From: Acidobacteriaceae bacterium dw_441
Lineage (GTDB): Bacteria > Acidobacteriota > Terriglobia > Terriglobales > Acidobacteriaceae
Assembly: GCA_018449715.1 (NCBI GenBank)
Contig: JAAVVA010000003.1
Span: 1-64,000 of the forward strand
Length of the DNA: 64,000 nucleotides
Direction: 5' to 3'
Shown: positions 28,791 to 37,364 of the stretch, piece by piece
Position numbering within the stretch: the stretch's first letter is position 1
Layout of the letters: the number at the start of each line of letters is the position of its first letter
Made by a program: the position numbers and the translations under genes
The notes under the pieces: model-generated
What the model saw: only the letters and a program-made list of their open reading frames with translations
Database searches by the model: none
Told to the model about the DNA's origin: nothing

Positions 28791-28823
28791 TCAGCCTCGC
28801 GGAAAAGTCTTCCGCGAGGCTGA
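28791..28823 (+). terminator. Intercistronic 14-bp hairpin
   Basis: TCAGCCTCGCGGAA and TTCCGCGAGGCTGA pair perfectly around AAGTC. It lies 6 bases after the TonB receptor stop and 22 before the esterase ATG. The T tract (TTACTTT) is weak, so it may act as a partial terminator or protect the receptor mRNA. Confidence 0.6.
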
Positions 28824-28844
28824 TTACTTTAGGTTGCTACTTTT

Positions 28845-30851
28845 ATGAAAAAATACCTCGTAGGATTTTCATTCTGTATCTCTTCGATAACTCTCTTTGC
28901 ACAAGCTACTCACAAGACAATCGATCCACTGCTGCAGCAGCCGCTGCAGAGCCCTGGCGTTGTGGCCGATGAACTGAAGCGCTTCATGATGTCGAAGGTG
29001 CAACCGCTTCCGAAGATTCGTACTGCTGCAGAGTTGCAGGAACAGACGGATAAGTTACGAAGCTATGAGCTATCGGTCATCTATCACGGCTGGCCAGAGG
29101 AGTGGGTCAACGCTGCACCGAAGTTTGAGCGCGTGGGCGTTATCGAACGCAAGGGATACAGAATTGTCAAATATCGTTACGAGATTGTCCCAGGCTTTCT
29201 TTCCACAGCGCTTTTATATGAGCCGGAACACATTACGGCGAACATGCCAGCCATTCTGAATGTCAATGGGCACGGCCCCGGCGGGAAGGCTGTTGAGCAC
29301 AAACAAAAGCGTTGTATTAATCAGGCACGGCATGGAATTTTCTCATTGAGCCTGGAGTGGATTGGCTTTGGTGAACTCGCCTCCTCTGAGAACGGACACA
29401 ATCAGATTGGTCTTCTGGATCTTGCTGGTTCCAATGGAGTTGGACTTTTTTATCTCGCAATGAAGCGAGGCCTCGATTTTCTCTATGAAGATCCAAGAGT
29501 GGATCGTCAACGTATAGGCATGACGGGGCTATCTGGTGGGGGATGGCAGACGATGCTGCTAAGTTCGCTTGACCCTCGCATTGGTCCCGCAGTTCCAGTG
29601 GCTGGATTCAGTTCTCTTACGACAGCAATCGAACATCCTGAATATGCGGGTGACGCAGAGCAGAATGCTCCCGATATGCGCTCGAAAGCGGATTACGCAC
29701 AACTGATGGCAGTTCGGTCCCCGCGTCCAACACTCCTCATCTATAACTCGATGGATGATTGCTGTTTTCGTGCGGGCATCGTCAAACAAGGTGTTTATGG
29801 TGATGCCCTACCGTTTTTCGCGGCAGCTCATCAGTCGAGCAATCTTCTCTGGTATCAGAACGACGATCCGGGCACTCACAACTATCAGATCGATAGTCGC
29901 AGACATGCCTATGAGTTCTTCAAAGATCAGTTCCATCTGAAAACGTCGGCAGAGGAAGATCCGGATACGGACTCAGAGGTGTTACCGGAAAAAGAACTTA
30001 TCGTTGGATTGCCAAAAGATAACCTGACCATTGTAAGTTTGGCGAATAAGCTGGCCAGCAGGATTCAACACGATTCATCTTCTGGAAGGAGTGCTCAAGA
30101 TAAAGATCTTCTTCGCGAGACAGTTCGTTTTACTGCTGTTACGGTCAAGCATGCATGGCCTGTCAGTGCTACGCGCGAAAAAGGGATTGAAAGCCATAGC
30201 TATCGTTTTGAGTTCAGCAATGGGCTAAGTGCAACCGGAGTTATTCTAGAAAGTTCTGGACTGAGAGCGGATGCGAACATGGCGATTCTCATCTCTGATA
30301 CTGGTCGCGAATCGATGGCGACAGACGCTGGAAATCTAGTGAGTCGTGGATATCGCGTTTTGGTTTTCGACCCCGTTCTCTTCGGTGACAGCATTCCTGG
30401 CACGCACGAGCGTCCTAATATCGCGAGCGCGGCACAAATGCTGAATACCATTGGAGAGCGGCCACTTGGCATGGAAGCAGCTCAGTTGCTCGCGGTTGCA
30501 GATTGGTTTCGATCGACGGAAGCAGATGGAACATCTTCACCGAATTATGTAGCTAAAGCGATTACAAACACTCTCAAGATTCAAATGACAATGGATGGCC
30601 CTCGTTCGCAGATGGTTGCGTTGACGGCAATGGCTCTAGAACCCTTTCCTTTGTTAGGATCACTGAGGGTTGAAGATGGCTTATCGAGTTTCGAGAGCAT
30701 CTTTGAAAACAAGTTTTCCTACGCACAAATGCCGGAACTGTTTTGTCTCGATCTTTACAAATATTTTGACATCAGACAGCTTCGAGAACTTCTATCTGAT
30801 GCAGAGGTCACACTGAATCCCTCGAAAGACGGCCCGATCTTTTGGCGGTAA
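28845..30851 (+). CDS. Two-domain secreted alpha/beta hydrolase (acetyl-esterase-like)
   Basis: 668 aa with a signal peptide (MKKYLVGFSFCISSITLFAQ). Domain 1 (about 60-370): ILNVNGHGPGGK (oxyanion region), RQRIGMTGLSGGGWQTML (nucleophile Ser in GLSGG), YNSMDDCCF (acid) and DDPGTHNYQ (His). Domain 2 (about 390-668) has a related fold (ILISDTGRESMATDAGNLVS, RGYRVLVFDPVLFGDS) but no nucleophile motif, so it looks like a degenerate copy. Role: probably removes acetyl or other esters from plant polysaccharide, in line with its neighbours. Frequent in Acidobacteriota and Planctomycetes loci of this kind. Confidence 0.78.
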   Translation: MKKYLVGFSFCISSITLFAQATHKTIDPLLQQPLQSPGVVADELKRFMMSKVQPLPKIRTAAELQEQTDKLRSYELSVIYHGWPEEWVNAAPKFERVGVIERKGYRIVKYRYEIVPGFLSTALLYEPEHITANMPAILNVNGHGPGGKAVEHKQKRCINQARHGIFSLSLEWIGFGELASSENGHNQIGLLDLAGSNGVGLFYLAMKRGLDFLYEDPRVDRQRIGMTGLSGGGWQTMLLSSLDPRIGPAVPVAGFSSLTTAIEHPEYAGDAEQNAPDMRSKADYAQLMAVRSPRPTLLIYNSMDDCCFRAGIVKQGVYGDALPFFAAAHQSSNLLWYQNDDPGTHNYQIDSRRHAYEFFKDQFHLKTSAEEDPDTDSEVLPEKELIVGLPKDNLTIVSLANKLASRIQHDSSSGRSAQDKDLLRETVRFTAVTVKHAWPVSATREKGIESHSYRFEFSNGLSATGVILESSGLRADANMAILISDTGRESMATDAGNLVSRGYRVLVFDPVLFGDSIPGTHERPNIASAAQMLNTIGERPLGMEAAQLLAVADWFRSTEADGTSSPNYVAKAITNTLKIQMTMDGPRSQMVALTAMALEPFPLLGSLRVEDGLSSFESIFENKFSYAQMPELFCLDLYKYFDIRQLRELLSDAEVTLNPSKDGPIFWR

Positions 30852-31203
30852 CCAGTGGACGATTCCCGAAATTTCAGGAGCGCTGGCCTCTGATTCTGAG
30901 ATACTCATTTGTCACTTACATTTGGCATTCCTCGGCAGTTTTAAGCTAGAGAGGGCTTAGTACCTATGAAACGATCCGCAAAACGATACTAGCGAGGTAC
31001 AAAATGGACACCTCAAGAGCACAAGATCCTGTGTCTTGGGCAGATTTACAGGGTTTTAGGTGGCGGCTGAGGCCCTGTTTTGAGTTATATAGTCAAAAAT
31101 CTGTAGATTCACACGGTGGAAGCGGTAGGTTCGAATCCATCGAACGGCTATGCGGCTGGCCGAAGTATGAAATCGACAATGGGAATCTTGAGAGGTGTGT
31201 AAT

Positions 31204-31223
31204 GTGATGGTGGCCAGAGACGG
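31204..31223. repeat. 20-bp direct repeat, left copy (tRNA-Phe 3' end)
   Basis: GTGATGGTGGCCAGAGACGG, identical to 56693-56712. Its reverse complement ends a tRNA: CCGTC (T-arm), TCTGGCC (acceptor), A, CCA. The pair brackets the sulfur/redox module. The bases after it (CTTTG) agree with copy A at 21821. Confidence 0.75.
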
Positions 31224-31274
31224 CTTTGGTCACTAAATGCACACTTCTTTCCGTTTAACTTCCACTGGAAGGTC

Positions 31275-31310
31275 TTTAGATCCTAAAAAAGACAGTGCGG
31301 CATGAGACGG
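31275..31310. repeat. 36-bp direct repeat, right copy
   Basis: Identical to 21693-21728, 9.58 kb away. After the shared GAGACGG the left copy continues as GATCGAACCGCCGACG (tRNA T-arm) and this copy as CTTTGGTTAG, so identity ends within the tRNA-derived core, as attL/attR pairs do. Confidence 0.85.
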
Positions 31311-31712
31311 CTTTGGTTAGTGATGCACATTGCTGCATTAGTGTTTGTCGAAGATCGTTTTGCCGCGATAGTGGACGCAACGGATGACGACTGGATATTT
31401 CTAGGTCCATGTCCTAGTGCTTCGGCGGACATGGCGGTTCCGTGGTCGTTCAAGCATCTGATTAGTCAGGATTCTTTCTATATGGCTGCCTTATTGGCTG
31501 CCTCAAAATCGAGAGCTTCCTTAGCGAAGTAGTACGGGCGGCCTCTGGGTCAGAAAACCCGAGGTCGTTGGAATAGCCTTGTGCCAAGGGGCGATGATGC
31601 GGAGGTCACCGCTACTGAATTACGTTGAACAGGAGGTCGCTTTGAGAAATCGCAACTGAAAGTCGAAGTCACCAACGGTCCAATGACCAGAGATCCCACC
31701 TGAATTGTTGGA

Positions 31713-32774
31713 TCATTTCCTTCGAATTTCGTCTGGAACGCGAATGGAGTCAAGGTCCTGTGGAGAAACATGTATCTTCCACGCTAATGGAAGGCTGGTT
31801 GGGGGAAAGCATCTGTCTGCAGTGCACACCTGATACTCCACATGAGCGTTGACGACGAGATCCGGAGTGTTAGAGAAACGAGTGACCGTCTCCGGAGTTC
31901 GCGTTGGTGTGAGGTCCACTGTCATCAAAGCGTCTTTCTCAAAGACAGGTACAGTCTCCTTCAATGCCGCGAATCGGAGTTCCGTGGATTTGGGATAATG
32001 CACGGAACTCGCTTTATAAAGGCTGGACGGAGAAAAGACGATCTTCACCGAGCGATAGCCAAATTGATCCGCTCCGGGAGCGTAGAGGTGTTCGCCTGGC
32101 TTTAACTTCGCACGGATGGACAACTGAATCCTGGAACCCGGTGCAACGGAGGTGTCGCTTTGCGATACCGCTACACTGAGATGCGGTGTGGCGGGCAAGA
32201 TCGTGGAGGCAGTTGGGAGAGTGGCCGAACCATAGATGGCCGCATAGAAGTAGTTCGCTGTGATGCGATCCGTCAGGCCGGTCTCGGCATGACGGAATCG
32301 TACTACGCCATCCGGGTCAATAAGATAATAGTTCGGAATGGGCACACCTGCCTCATAGCTTGTCGCTTCGTGGTTGCGGATGCCGAAGGCATCAATCGTC
32401 TTTGAACCTGGGTCGGAGAGCATGGTGAAACGGATGTTCTTGCGAGCGGCAAAGCTGCTGAGAATGGCGGGCGAGTCATACGTGATCGCAATCACGTTAA
32501 TGCCCTTGGCTTCGAACTTCTTCCGTGCGCCTTCGAGGTCGATGAGTTGCGCCTTGCAGAAAGGGCACCAGTCGGCAGAGCGGTTGAACAGAATGAGAAG
32601 ACCCTGCCTGCCTTTGAGGGAATCGAAAGTCTGCTCGTGACCGTTTTGGTCTTTTAGAGAAAAATAGGGTATTTTCGAGCCAGGTTGGACACCCGTGGCG
32701 TTTTGTGTCGCGTGGGAACTGTAGGTGGTGACGAGCAGGCAGAGCGAAGTCAAAATGGCTCGGAGAGCTTTCAT
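31713..32774 (-). CDS. Exported redoxin fused to a DsbD N-terminal-like domain
   Basis: 353 aa. Signal peptide (about 1-23), then a peroxiredoxin/thioredoxin-like domain with SADWCPFCKAQLIDLEG (C70, C73), AFGIRNHEA and YLIDPDGVVRF, and a C-terminal beta domain (about 185-345) with VEYQVCTADRCFPPTSLPL (C317, C322), the cysteine pair of the DsbD alpha domain. The protein combines a thiol reductase with an electron-accepting DsbD-like module in the periplasm. The ATG at 32774 is five bases after the stop of the FAD oxidoreductase, so translation is coupled. Last gene of the four-gene operon that starts at 37155. Confidence 0.85.
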   Translation of the reverse strand: MKALRAILTSLCLLVTTYSSHATQNATGVQPGSKIPYFSLKDQNGHEQTFDSLKGRQGLLILFNRSADWCPFCKAQLIDLEGARKKFEAKGINVIAITYDSPAILSSFAARKNIRFTMLSDPGSKTIDAFGIRNHEATSYEAGVPIPNYYLIDPDGVVRFRHAETGLTDRITANYFYAAIYGSATLPTASTILPATPHLSVAVSQSDTSVAPGSRIQLSIRAKLKPGEHLYAPGADQFGYRSVKIVFSPSSLYKASSVHYPKSTELRFAALKETVPVFEKDALMTVDLTPTRTPETVTRFSNTPDLVVNAHVEYQVCTADRCFPPTSLPLAWKIHVSPQDLDSIRVPDEIRRK

Positions 32775-32779
32775 CCTGA

Positions 32780-34234
32780 TCAACCTTTTCTATGCAATTC
32801 GAGTTTTTTACCGAATACTTCTTGTAGCGCAATACGTGCTGCGTGGAAACCGCACATGCCGTGCACGCCACCTCCCGGGGGGGTAGAGGCAGAACAGAGA
32901 TAAAGGCCAGGGTGAGGAGTGCGGTACGGAGACAATGACAACGTTGGACGCGTGAACAATTGGCTCAAGTCTAAGGAGCCTCCATTGATGTCTCCTCCAA
33001 CATAGTTCGCATTGTACGCTTCGAGGTTTTCGGGTGTCGTCGCAGTTCTTGCAAGAATCAAGTCACGAAAACCTGGAGCGTAGCGCTCAATCTGAGACTC
33101 AATTTTTTCTGTCATATCTTGGGTCGATCCATTAGGTACATGGCAATAGGCCCATAATGTGTGTTTCCCGATCGGAGCGCGAGTAGGATCGAATAGGCTC
33201 TGTTGCGTGAGCAGAACATAAGGGCGCTCTGGATGCCTTCCACAGCTAACCTCATACTCTGACTGCGCTATCTCTTCGAGTGTGCCGCCGAGATGAACCG
33301 TACCCGCATGCCGTGCTCCAGCGTTGAGGAAGGGAACTGGACCGTTGAGTGCCCAGTCGATTTTGAATGCGCCCATACCATAGCGGAATCGTTCAAGCTG
33401 CCGACGATAGCTTGATGAGAGCTCAGAGTCTGCAATATGAAGGAACTGCTTGGGACCGACGTCAAAGAGGGCTGCGCGGTTCGGTGGTAGTTGTTTGAGA
33501 GAGGTAATCTCCCGTTCGGTTTCGATCACACCGCCAAGAGAGAGAAAATAGGCTCCTAAGGCATCTGCCAGTTTCTGTGTGCCCCCGGCGACACCAGGCC
33601 AGCCACCGTAGTGGCCTGCCGTCGTCAGCACCAGTCCGACCGCGGCGGTCGTCAAAGCGGAGAGCGGCTGCATAGCGTGTGCGGCCACTCCTCCGAAGAG
33701 AGCGCGAGCTTTAGTTGTTTTGAACCGCGATGCCAAATGTGTGGCAGAGAGCCCTGCCTTGAGTCCAAATCGAGTGAATAACAGAGGGTTGGAGGGGATG
33801 CGCAATGGGCCGAGAATCTCTGCGGACAGTTGCTCCCAATCATGCAGAATCGGCTGAAAGAGAGAGCGGTACGCCTGCGCATCATTGCCGAGGGACTCAG
33901 CGGTCGATTCCAGCGAACGATAAAGTGTCGTGCCATCACTGCCTTCAAGAGGATGGGCCGCGGCGATATCTGGATGAATGTAGGTGAGTCCGAACTGCTC
34001 CAAGGGTAGAGTGCGAAAGAAAGGCGATGTCGTCGCCATGGGATGAGCAGACGAGCAGATATCGTGTATGAATCCTGGAAGCGTAATCTCGCCCGAGCGC
34101 ATTCCTCCGCCGATGGTCTTTTTCGACTCGAGGAGGAGCACGGAGAGCCCTTCGCGTTGCAGCGCGATGGCGGCTGCCAAACCATTAGGTCCCGATCCAA
34201 CCACAACCGCGTCGTACTTTGTCTGTTCTGTCAT
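32780..34234 (-). CDS. FAD-dependent oxidoreductase of the phytoene-desaturase family
   Basis: 484 aa. N-terminal FAD motif YDAVVVGSGPNGLAAAIALQREG, followed by LLLESKKTIGGGMRSGEIT; C-terminal GLYLCSASTPPGGGVHGMCGFHAARIAL, the second FAD-binding signature of CrtI/COG1233 proteins. No carotenoid genes are nearby, so the substrate is probably not phytoene; retinol-saturase-like and PYROXD2-like enzymes share this fold. It starts 8 bases after the DoxX-like B stop and is thus part of a tight operon with two membrane proteins and a redoxin. Confidence 0.85.
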   Translation of the reverse strand: MTEQTKYDAVVVGSGPNGLAAAIALQREGLSVLLLESKKTIGGGMRSGEITLPGFIHDICSSAHPMATTSPFFRTLPLEQFGLTYIHPDIAAAHPLEGSDGTTLYRSLESTAESLGNDAQAYRSLFQPILHDWEQLSAEILGPLRIPSNPLLFTRFGLKAGLSATHLASRFKTTKARALFGGVAAHAMQPLSALTTAAVGLVLTTAGHYGGWPGVAGGTQKLADALGAYFLSLGGVIETEREITSLKQLPPNRAALFDVGPKQFLHIADSELSSSYRRQLERFRYGMGAFKIDWALNGPVPFLNAGARHAGTVHLGGTLEEIAQSEYEVSCGRHPERPYVLLTQQSLFDPTRAPIGKHTLWAYCHVPNGSTQDMTEKIESQIERYAPGFRDLILARTATTPENLEAYNANYVGGDINGGSLDLSQLFTRPTLSLSPYRTPHPGLYLCSASTPPGGGVHGMCGFHAARIALQEVFGKKLELHRKG

Positions 34235-34242
34235 TCGTCTAA

Positions 34243-35808
34243 TCAAGGGGCCACAGCGCCCTTAGGAGCAGGACGATCCCAAAAGCTTTGCGTCCCATCG
34301 AAATTCGCGTCATGAACAGGATAGCGGTTATAGAATGAGCGGCTGTACTGAAGCGGTTGCCCCTGAATGGGAGATCCAACATTGATGGCTAGATGCTCGG
34401 GGATTCGGTCCAGAACAGCGTAAATGGAATTGTTTTGATCGTCCTTCCCTGAGAGCACGATACGATCGGCGGTAGGTCGCTCATAGTGCCACGCCAATTT
34501 GATAACTGCCTTCTCTTTCTTCGGCTTGGATGCAGCTTTCTTTGGACGCCGCTCGTTACTGTTCTCGCCGGCGGCCAGGTCGTTCTTGTCTTGGAGATAG
34601 AACAGGTGCTTGCTTTCGTCGAAGGTATAGAAGAAATAACGTCGTCCGCCAGCGAATCCGGCAAGCTCATACTTCTTGTCGATCTCCCGGAACATGGAAC
34701 TCTGGTTGTCCAGCCGGATCGGCCATGGATAATTCACTTTGTAGGTGAGCGTAGAGTAATTTTCAAAGACAACATCATGCCAGCGCACGGGGTCGAGTGG
34801 GGAGTAGGGAATCTCTTTTCCGTTGAGGCGAAACTCGCTTACGTTGTAAATGCCGCGAGCATCGGTGAGACCGGGAGAGCGAGGTTCCTTACTGCGGTTG
34901 GTGTCATAGAAGCCTTTATAAGTGTCGAAGAAATAGAGGGGAATCAAGATGAAGATGGCGACGGCCCGAATTCCGTAATAGCTGTAACGGGCCCAATTAA
35001 ATTTGAAAACGGGATAGTAGGTGTAAGGGAAAACATCCTTCTTCTGGACCAATAGCTGCCAAATCTCTTTGGCATACGGGATGAACAGGAAACCAGAGAG
35101 AATCAGGATCTCACTACTGATGAGGTGCACACCTCCGTCGTAGGCAAAGTTTCCGTGAACGACGTTGTAGATGACGATAATGTTGAAGAGGGCGCCTACG
35201 GCAATGGTGGCTCGGAAGAGCATTAGGACGCCCGCCAGCACCTCCATCACACCCAAAAATACTTCGTACCAGGTCACGATGCCGACAGCCTGCCAGTAGA
35301 GACGGTACGGGGCGTGTTCGCCAAAGAGAGTGTGGAGATTGGAGACGGATGGAAATGGCATCTGCATGGGGAATATCTTGTAGTAGCCGTACTCCATCGT
35401 GAGAAAGGCCACCCAGTAACGCACCGCCAATCGGAGCCAATAGTTCAGCTTGTTGTACTCCTTGCGCGGGCTGTTACGTGCAAACCACGTCCAGATTGCC
35501 GCTCCTGCGAGGGCGATAGCCGCGGCGATTCCCCATGAGGCAAAGCTGCCGATGCCCCATCGGCCGCTCTCGTTGCGCAGGGTGATGTAGTTGAAACCTA
35601 GCCCCATCCCAACGGAATAAATTTCTTTCAGCGAACGAAAACCCGCGAGGTGCTTCCACCATTCAAGCCGGACCGGCGCCAGTAACTGAATAATGAAGAG
35701 AAATGCAAAGCGAAATCCTGCGCGCTCCCATGGAGTCCACTCGGGGAGTACGTCCTTATCCGCAGATGTCACGTTTACGGTGCTTTCTGGAATCTCTGCT
35801 ACTGCCAT
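34243..35808 (-). CDS. DoxX-like membrane protein with soluble C-terminal domain (paralogue B)
   Basis: 521 aa. About seven or eight membrane helices in the first 320 residues, including LTMEYGYYKIFPMQMPFPSV, FLGVMEVLAGVLMLFRATIA and ISSEILILSGFLFIPYAKEI, a DoxX/DoxD-like arrangement. A beta-rich domain follows (GIYNVSEFRLNGKEIPYS, DPVRWHDVVFENYSTLTYKV) with a Lys-rich insert near 440-460 and a His/Asn/Asp tail. It shares both parts with the neighbouring 442-aa protein. GGGAG lies before the ATG, 18 bases after the paralogue's stop. DoxD/DoxX proteins take part in thiosulfate:quinone oxidation or redox complexes; function here is inference. Confidence 0.65.
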   Translation of the reverse strand: MAVAEIPESTVNVTSADKDVLPEWTPWERAGFRFAFLFIIQLLAPVRLEWWKHLAGFRSLKEIYSVGMGLGFNYITLRNESGRWGIGSFASWGIAAAIALAGAAIWTWFARNSPRKEYNKLNYWLRLAVRYWVAFLTMEYGYYKIFPMQMPFPSVSNLHTLFGEHAPYRLYWQAVGIVTWYEVFLGVMEVLAGVLMLFRATIAVGALFNIIVIYNVVHGNFAYDGGVHLISSEILILSGFLFIPYAKEIWQLLVQKKDVFPYTYYPVFKFNWARYSYYGIRAVAIFILIPLYFFDTYKGFYDTNRSKEPRSPGLTDARGIYNVSEFRLNGKEIPYSPLDPVRWHDVVFENYSTLTYKVNYPWPIRLDNQSSMFREIDKKYELAGFAGGRRYFFYTFDESKHLFYLQDKNDLAAGENSNERRPKKAASKPKKEKAVIKLAWHYERPTADRIVLSGKDDQNNSIYAVLDRIPEHLAINVGSPIQGQPLQYSRSFYNRYPVHDANFDGTQSFWDRPAPKGAVAP

Positions 35809-35826
35809 CGTTGTCTCCCGAGCCGG

Positions 35827-37155
35827 TCAATAAATGGTTAGAGGCTTGCGCCGTCCTTCGTTCAGCAAGTAGGTCTTATTGATCTTCTCCAGCACGGCGT
35901 GCAGCATGTTGCCGTGTTCATCTCTTCCATCCAGTACGATCTGGCCGTCGGCGTTGCGCTGATAGGTCAGTGTCATGGCTGCACCGGGGTCATTCCTGCC
36001 GGAGAGGTGGAGGGTGTGACCGTCAAAGGTGTAGCTGAAGAAATGTCGCCCGCCGTTACCTGCCACCTCGTAGTCCCGAATGTTGTTGCTGCCAAGATTG
36101 GGGCGCGCTACCTGTAAAACCAAGGGGCGGTTGCTTCGGATGCTGAGCGTATTCCAGCGCTCGAAAACGACGTTTTGCCAACGAACTGGATCGACGATGG
36201 AATAAGGAATAATGTTGTCGTTCACAGAGAATTCCTTCACGTCGTAGAGGCCCTCCGAAGACGCAAGGCCTGCGACCCCACTCGACGGCCAGTCCCGGTT
36301 TCGGTAACTTGCATATGTTGCGACAGCGTAAATAACAAAGAACGCAATCACAAACGCGTGGACTGCGACGCTGAATTTACGTTGTGAATAATCGCTCAGT
36401 CGTGAGTGGAAATGGTCAGCTCGGGCCGCCCGTCGCAGGATGAGAAGGTCGAATAAACGGTGCGCATCGTTCGTCAGAATGATGACCGCGATCAGAAGAA
36501 GGAGTGTCGCATAGACGTGGTCGCCGATCTGGTAAGCAAAGTTCACCAGCACGATATCCACCAGAGCTCCCGCAGCGACGACAGCCCCTATGGAGGAGAA
36601 GCGCCGCCATAGCAAAAGGATTCCACTGACGACTTCAAAGGCTCCAAGAGTTCTCTGATAGCCGGCTGCTGCTGCGCTGTTCGTCAGGTAGTAAATCTTC
36701 CAGGGCAGAAAATCGCCATAATTTGTGTTTAGGTCACTCAAAGTGATGTGAGGGAACTGTAGAGGGAAGAACTTCACAATGCCGTAGGAGAGCAGCGCAA
36801 AAGCCAATTTGTACTGCAGTAGGAGGCGAGCTGCGTTGTATAGATCGGAATCGTTCTCTCCTCGTCTATCTAGATTGGCCCAGACAGTGCCTCCGGCCAA
36901 GGCGAAAAACGCGATGGCGAAGAGGCTGCTAAAACTCGCAAGTCCCCACTGTGGCGTAGGAAGGATATTCGGCACATAGTTCACCAGGTCAAAGAGAACC
37001 TGAAAGATAGCGACGTGCTGTCCGAAGAGTTGGTGCCAGTATTGTGGCGCCAGAGGGAGCGAAACCAGCACTGCAAAGATCGCCAGCGAACGGACTGCGG
37101 AGCGTTCCTTCAGGCTGCATGTAGAGTCCCGATCACTATAGAAGGCATTTTTCAT
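35827..37155 (-). CDS. DoxX-like membrane protein with soluble C-terminal domain (paralogue A)
   Basis: 442 aa, first gene of the operon. Membrane helices up to about residue 285, with LLSYGIVKFFPLQFPHITLS, LGAFEVVSGILLLWRRFSS and LLLLIAVIILTNDAHRL lining up with paralogue B (YGxxKxFPxQxP, LGxxEVxxGxLxLxR). The C-terminal domain has GLYDVKEFSVNDNIIPYS, DPVRWQNVVFERWNTLSI and LDGRDEHGNMLHAVLEKI, again matching B. GGAG precedes the ATG. The promoter at 37335-37364 carries the palindrome also found before the TonB receptor, so TetR control is likely. Confidence 0.65.
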   Translation of the reverse strand: MKNAFYSDRDSTCSLKERSAVRSLAIFAVLVSLPLAPQYWHQLFGQHVAIFQVLFDLVNYVPNILPTPQWGLASFSSLFAIAFFALAGGTVWANLDRRGENDSDLYNAARLLLQYKLAFALLSYGIVKFFPLQFPHITLSDLNTNYGDFLPWKIYYLTNSAAAAGYQRTLGAFEVVSGILLLWRRFSSIGAVVAAGALVDIVLVNFAYQIGDHVYATLLLLIAVIILTNDAHRLFDLLILRRAARADHFHSRLSDYSQRKFSVAVHAFVIAFFVIYAVATYASYRNRDWPSSGVAGLASSEGLYDVKEFSVNDNIIPYSIVDPVRWQNVVFERWNTLSIRSNRPLVLQVARPNLGSNNIRDYEVAGNGGRHFFSYTFDGHTLHLSGRNDPGAAMTLTYQRNADGQIVLDGRDEHGNMLHAVLEKINKTYLLNEGRRKPLTIY

Positions 37156-37334
37156 GAAAGCTCCGAATGCTCGCGTCGCCTAAGACGTGGGGGTAAGCGC
37201 GATGTTTTGAAGAGATGCGGCCGAACGGCCGCAGAAGGCTTATCGGGAGAGACAACAACACTGCGACGCGCCGGCTGAAATACCGGGCCTCGAGCAGGTC
37301 GTGAAACTTTGGATGTGACAAATCATCTTCTGAA

Positions 37335-37364
37335 ACGGTAAAGACAGGTCTGTCTACCTGTCAA
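37335..37364 (-). promoter_or_regulatory. Promoter with TetR-type operator for the DoxX-like operon
   Basis: Read on the minus strand: TTGACA (-35), GGTAG, ACAGACCTGTCTTTAC, with TACCGT as weak -10 after 18 bases. The core AGACAGGTCTGT (37342-37353) is shared with the palindrome at 41752-41767. An outer 7-bp repeat GACAGGT-N6-ACCTGTC spans 37343-37362. The site overlaps the stop codon of the OFA-type transporter gene and lies about 180 bases before the DoxX-like A start. Confidence 0.65.

Larger units (their letters stand above)
30852..31712. other. 860-bp gap holding island-boundary repeats
   Basis: No convincing gene. It contains two attachment-like scars (31204-31228 and 31275-31310). Short open frames at 31004-31207 and 31302-31532 lack ribosome sites and family resemblance. 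Around 31570 AATAGCCTTGTG also occurs beside scar A (21813), another sign of duplicated boundary DNA. Confidence 0.5.

Noticed and set aside
31127..31150. GGTTCGAATCC resembling a tRNA T-loop
   Set aside because: The flanking bases do not pair into a 5-bp T-stem and no acceptor or anticodon arm fits around it.
31302..31532. 76-codon ORF after the 36-bp repeat
   Set aside because: Starts inside the repeat, has no ribosome site and no recognisable protein features; likely random open frame in boundary DNA.
32780..34234. Carotenoid biosynthesis role for the phytoene-desaturase-like protein
   Set aside because: No crtB, crtE or lycopene cyclase genes nearby and the operon partners are redox/membrane proteins; the family is functionally broad.
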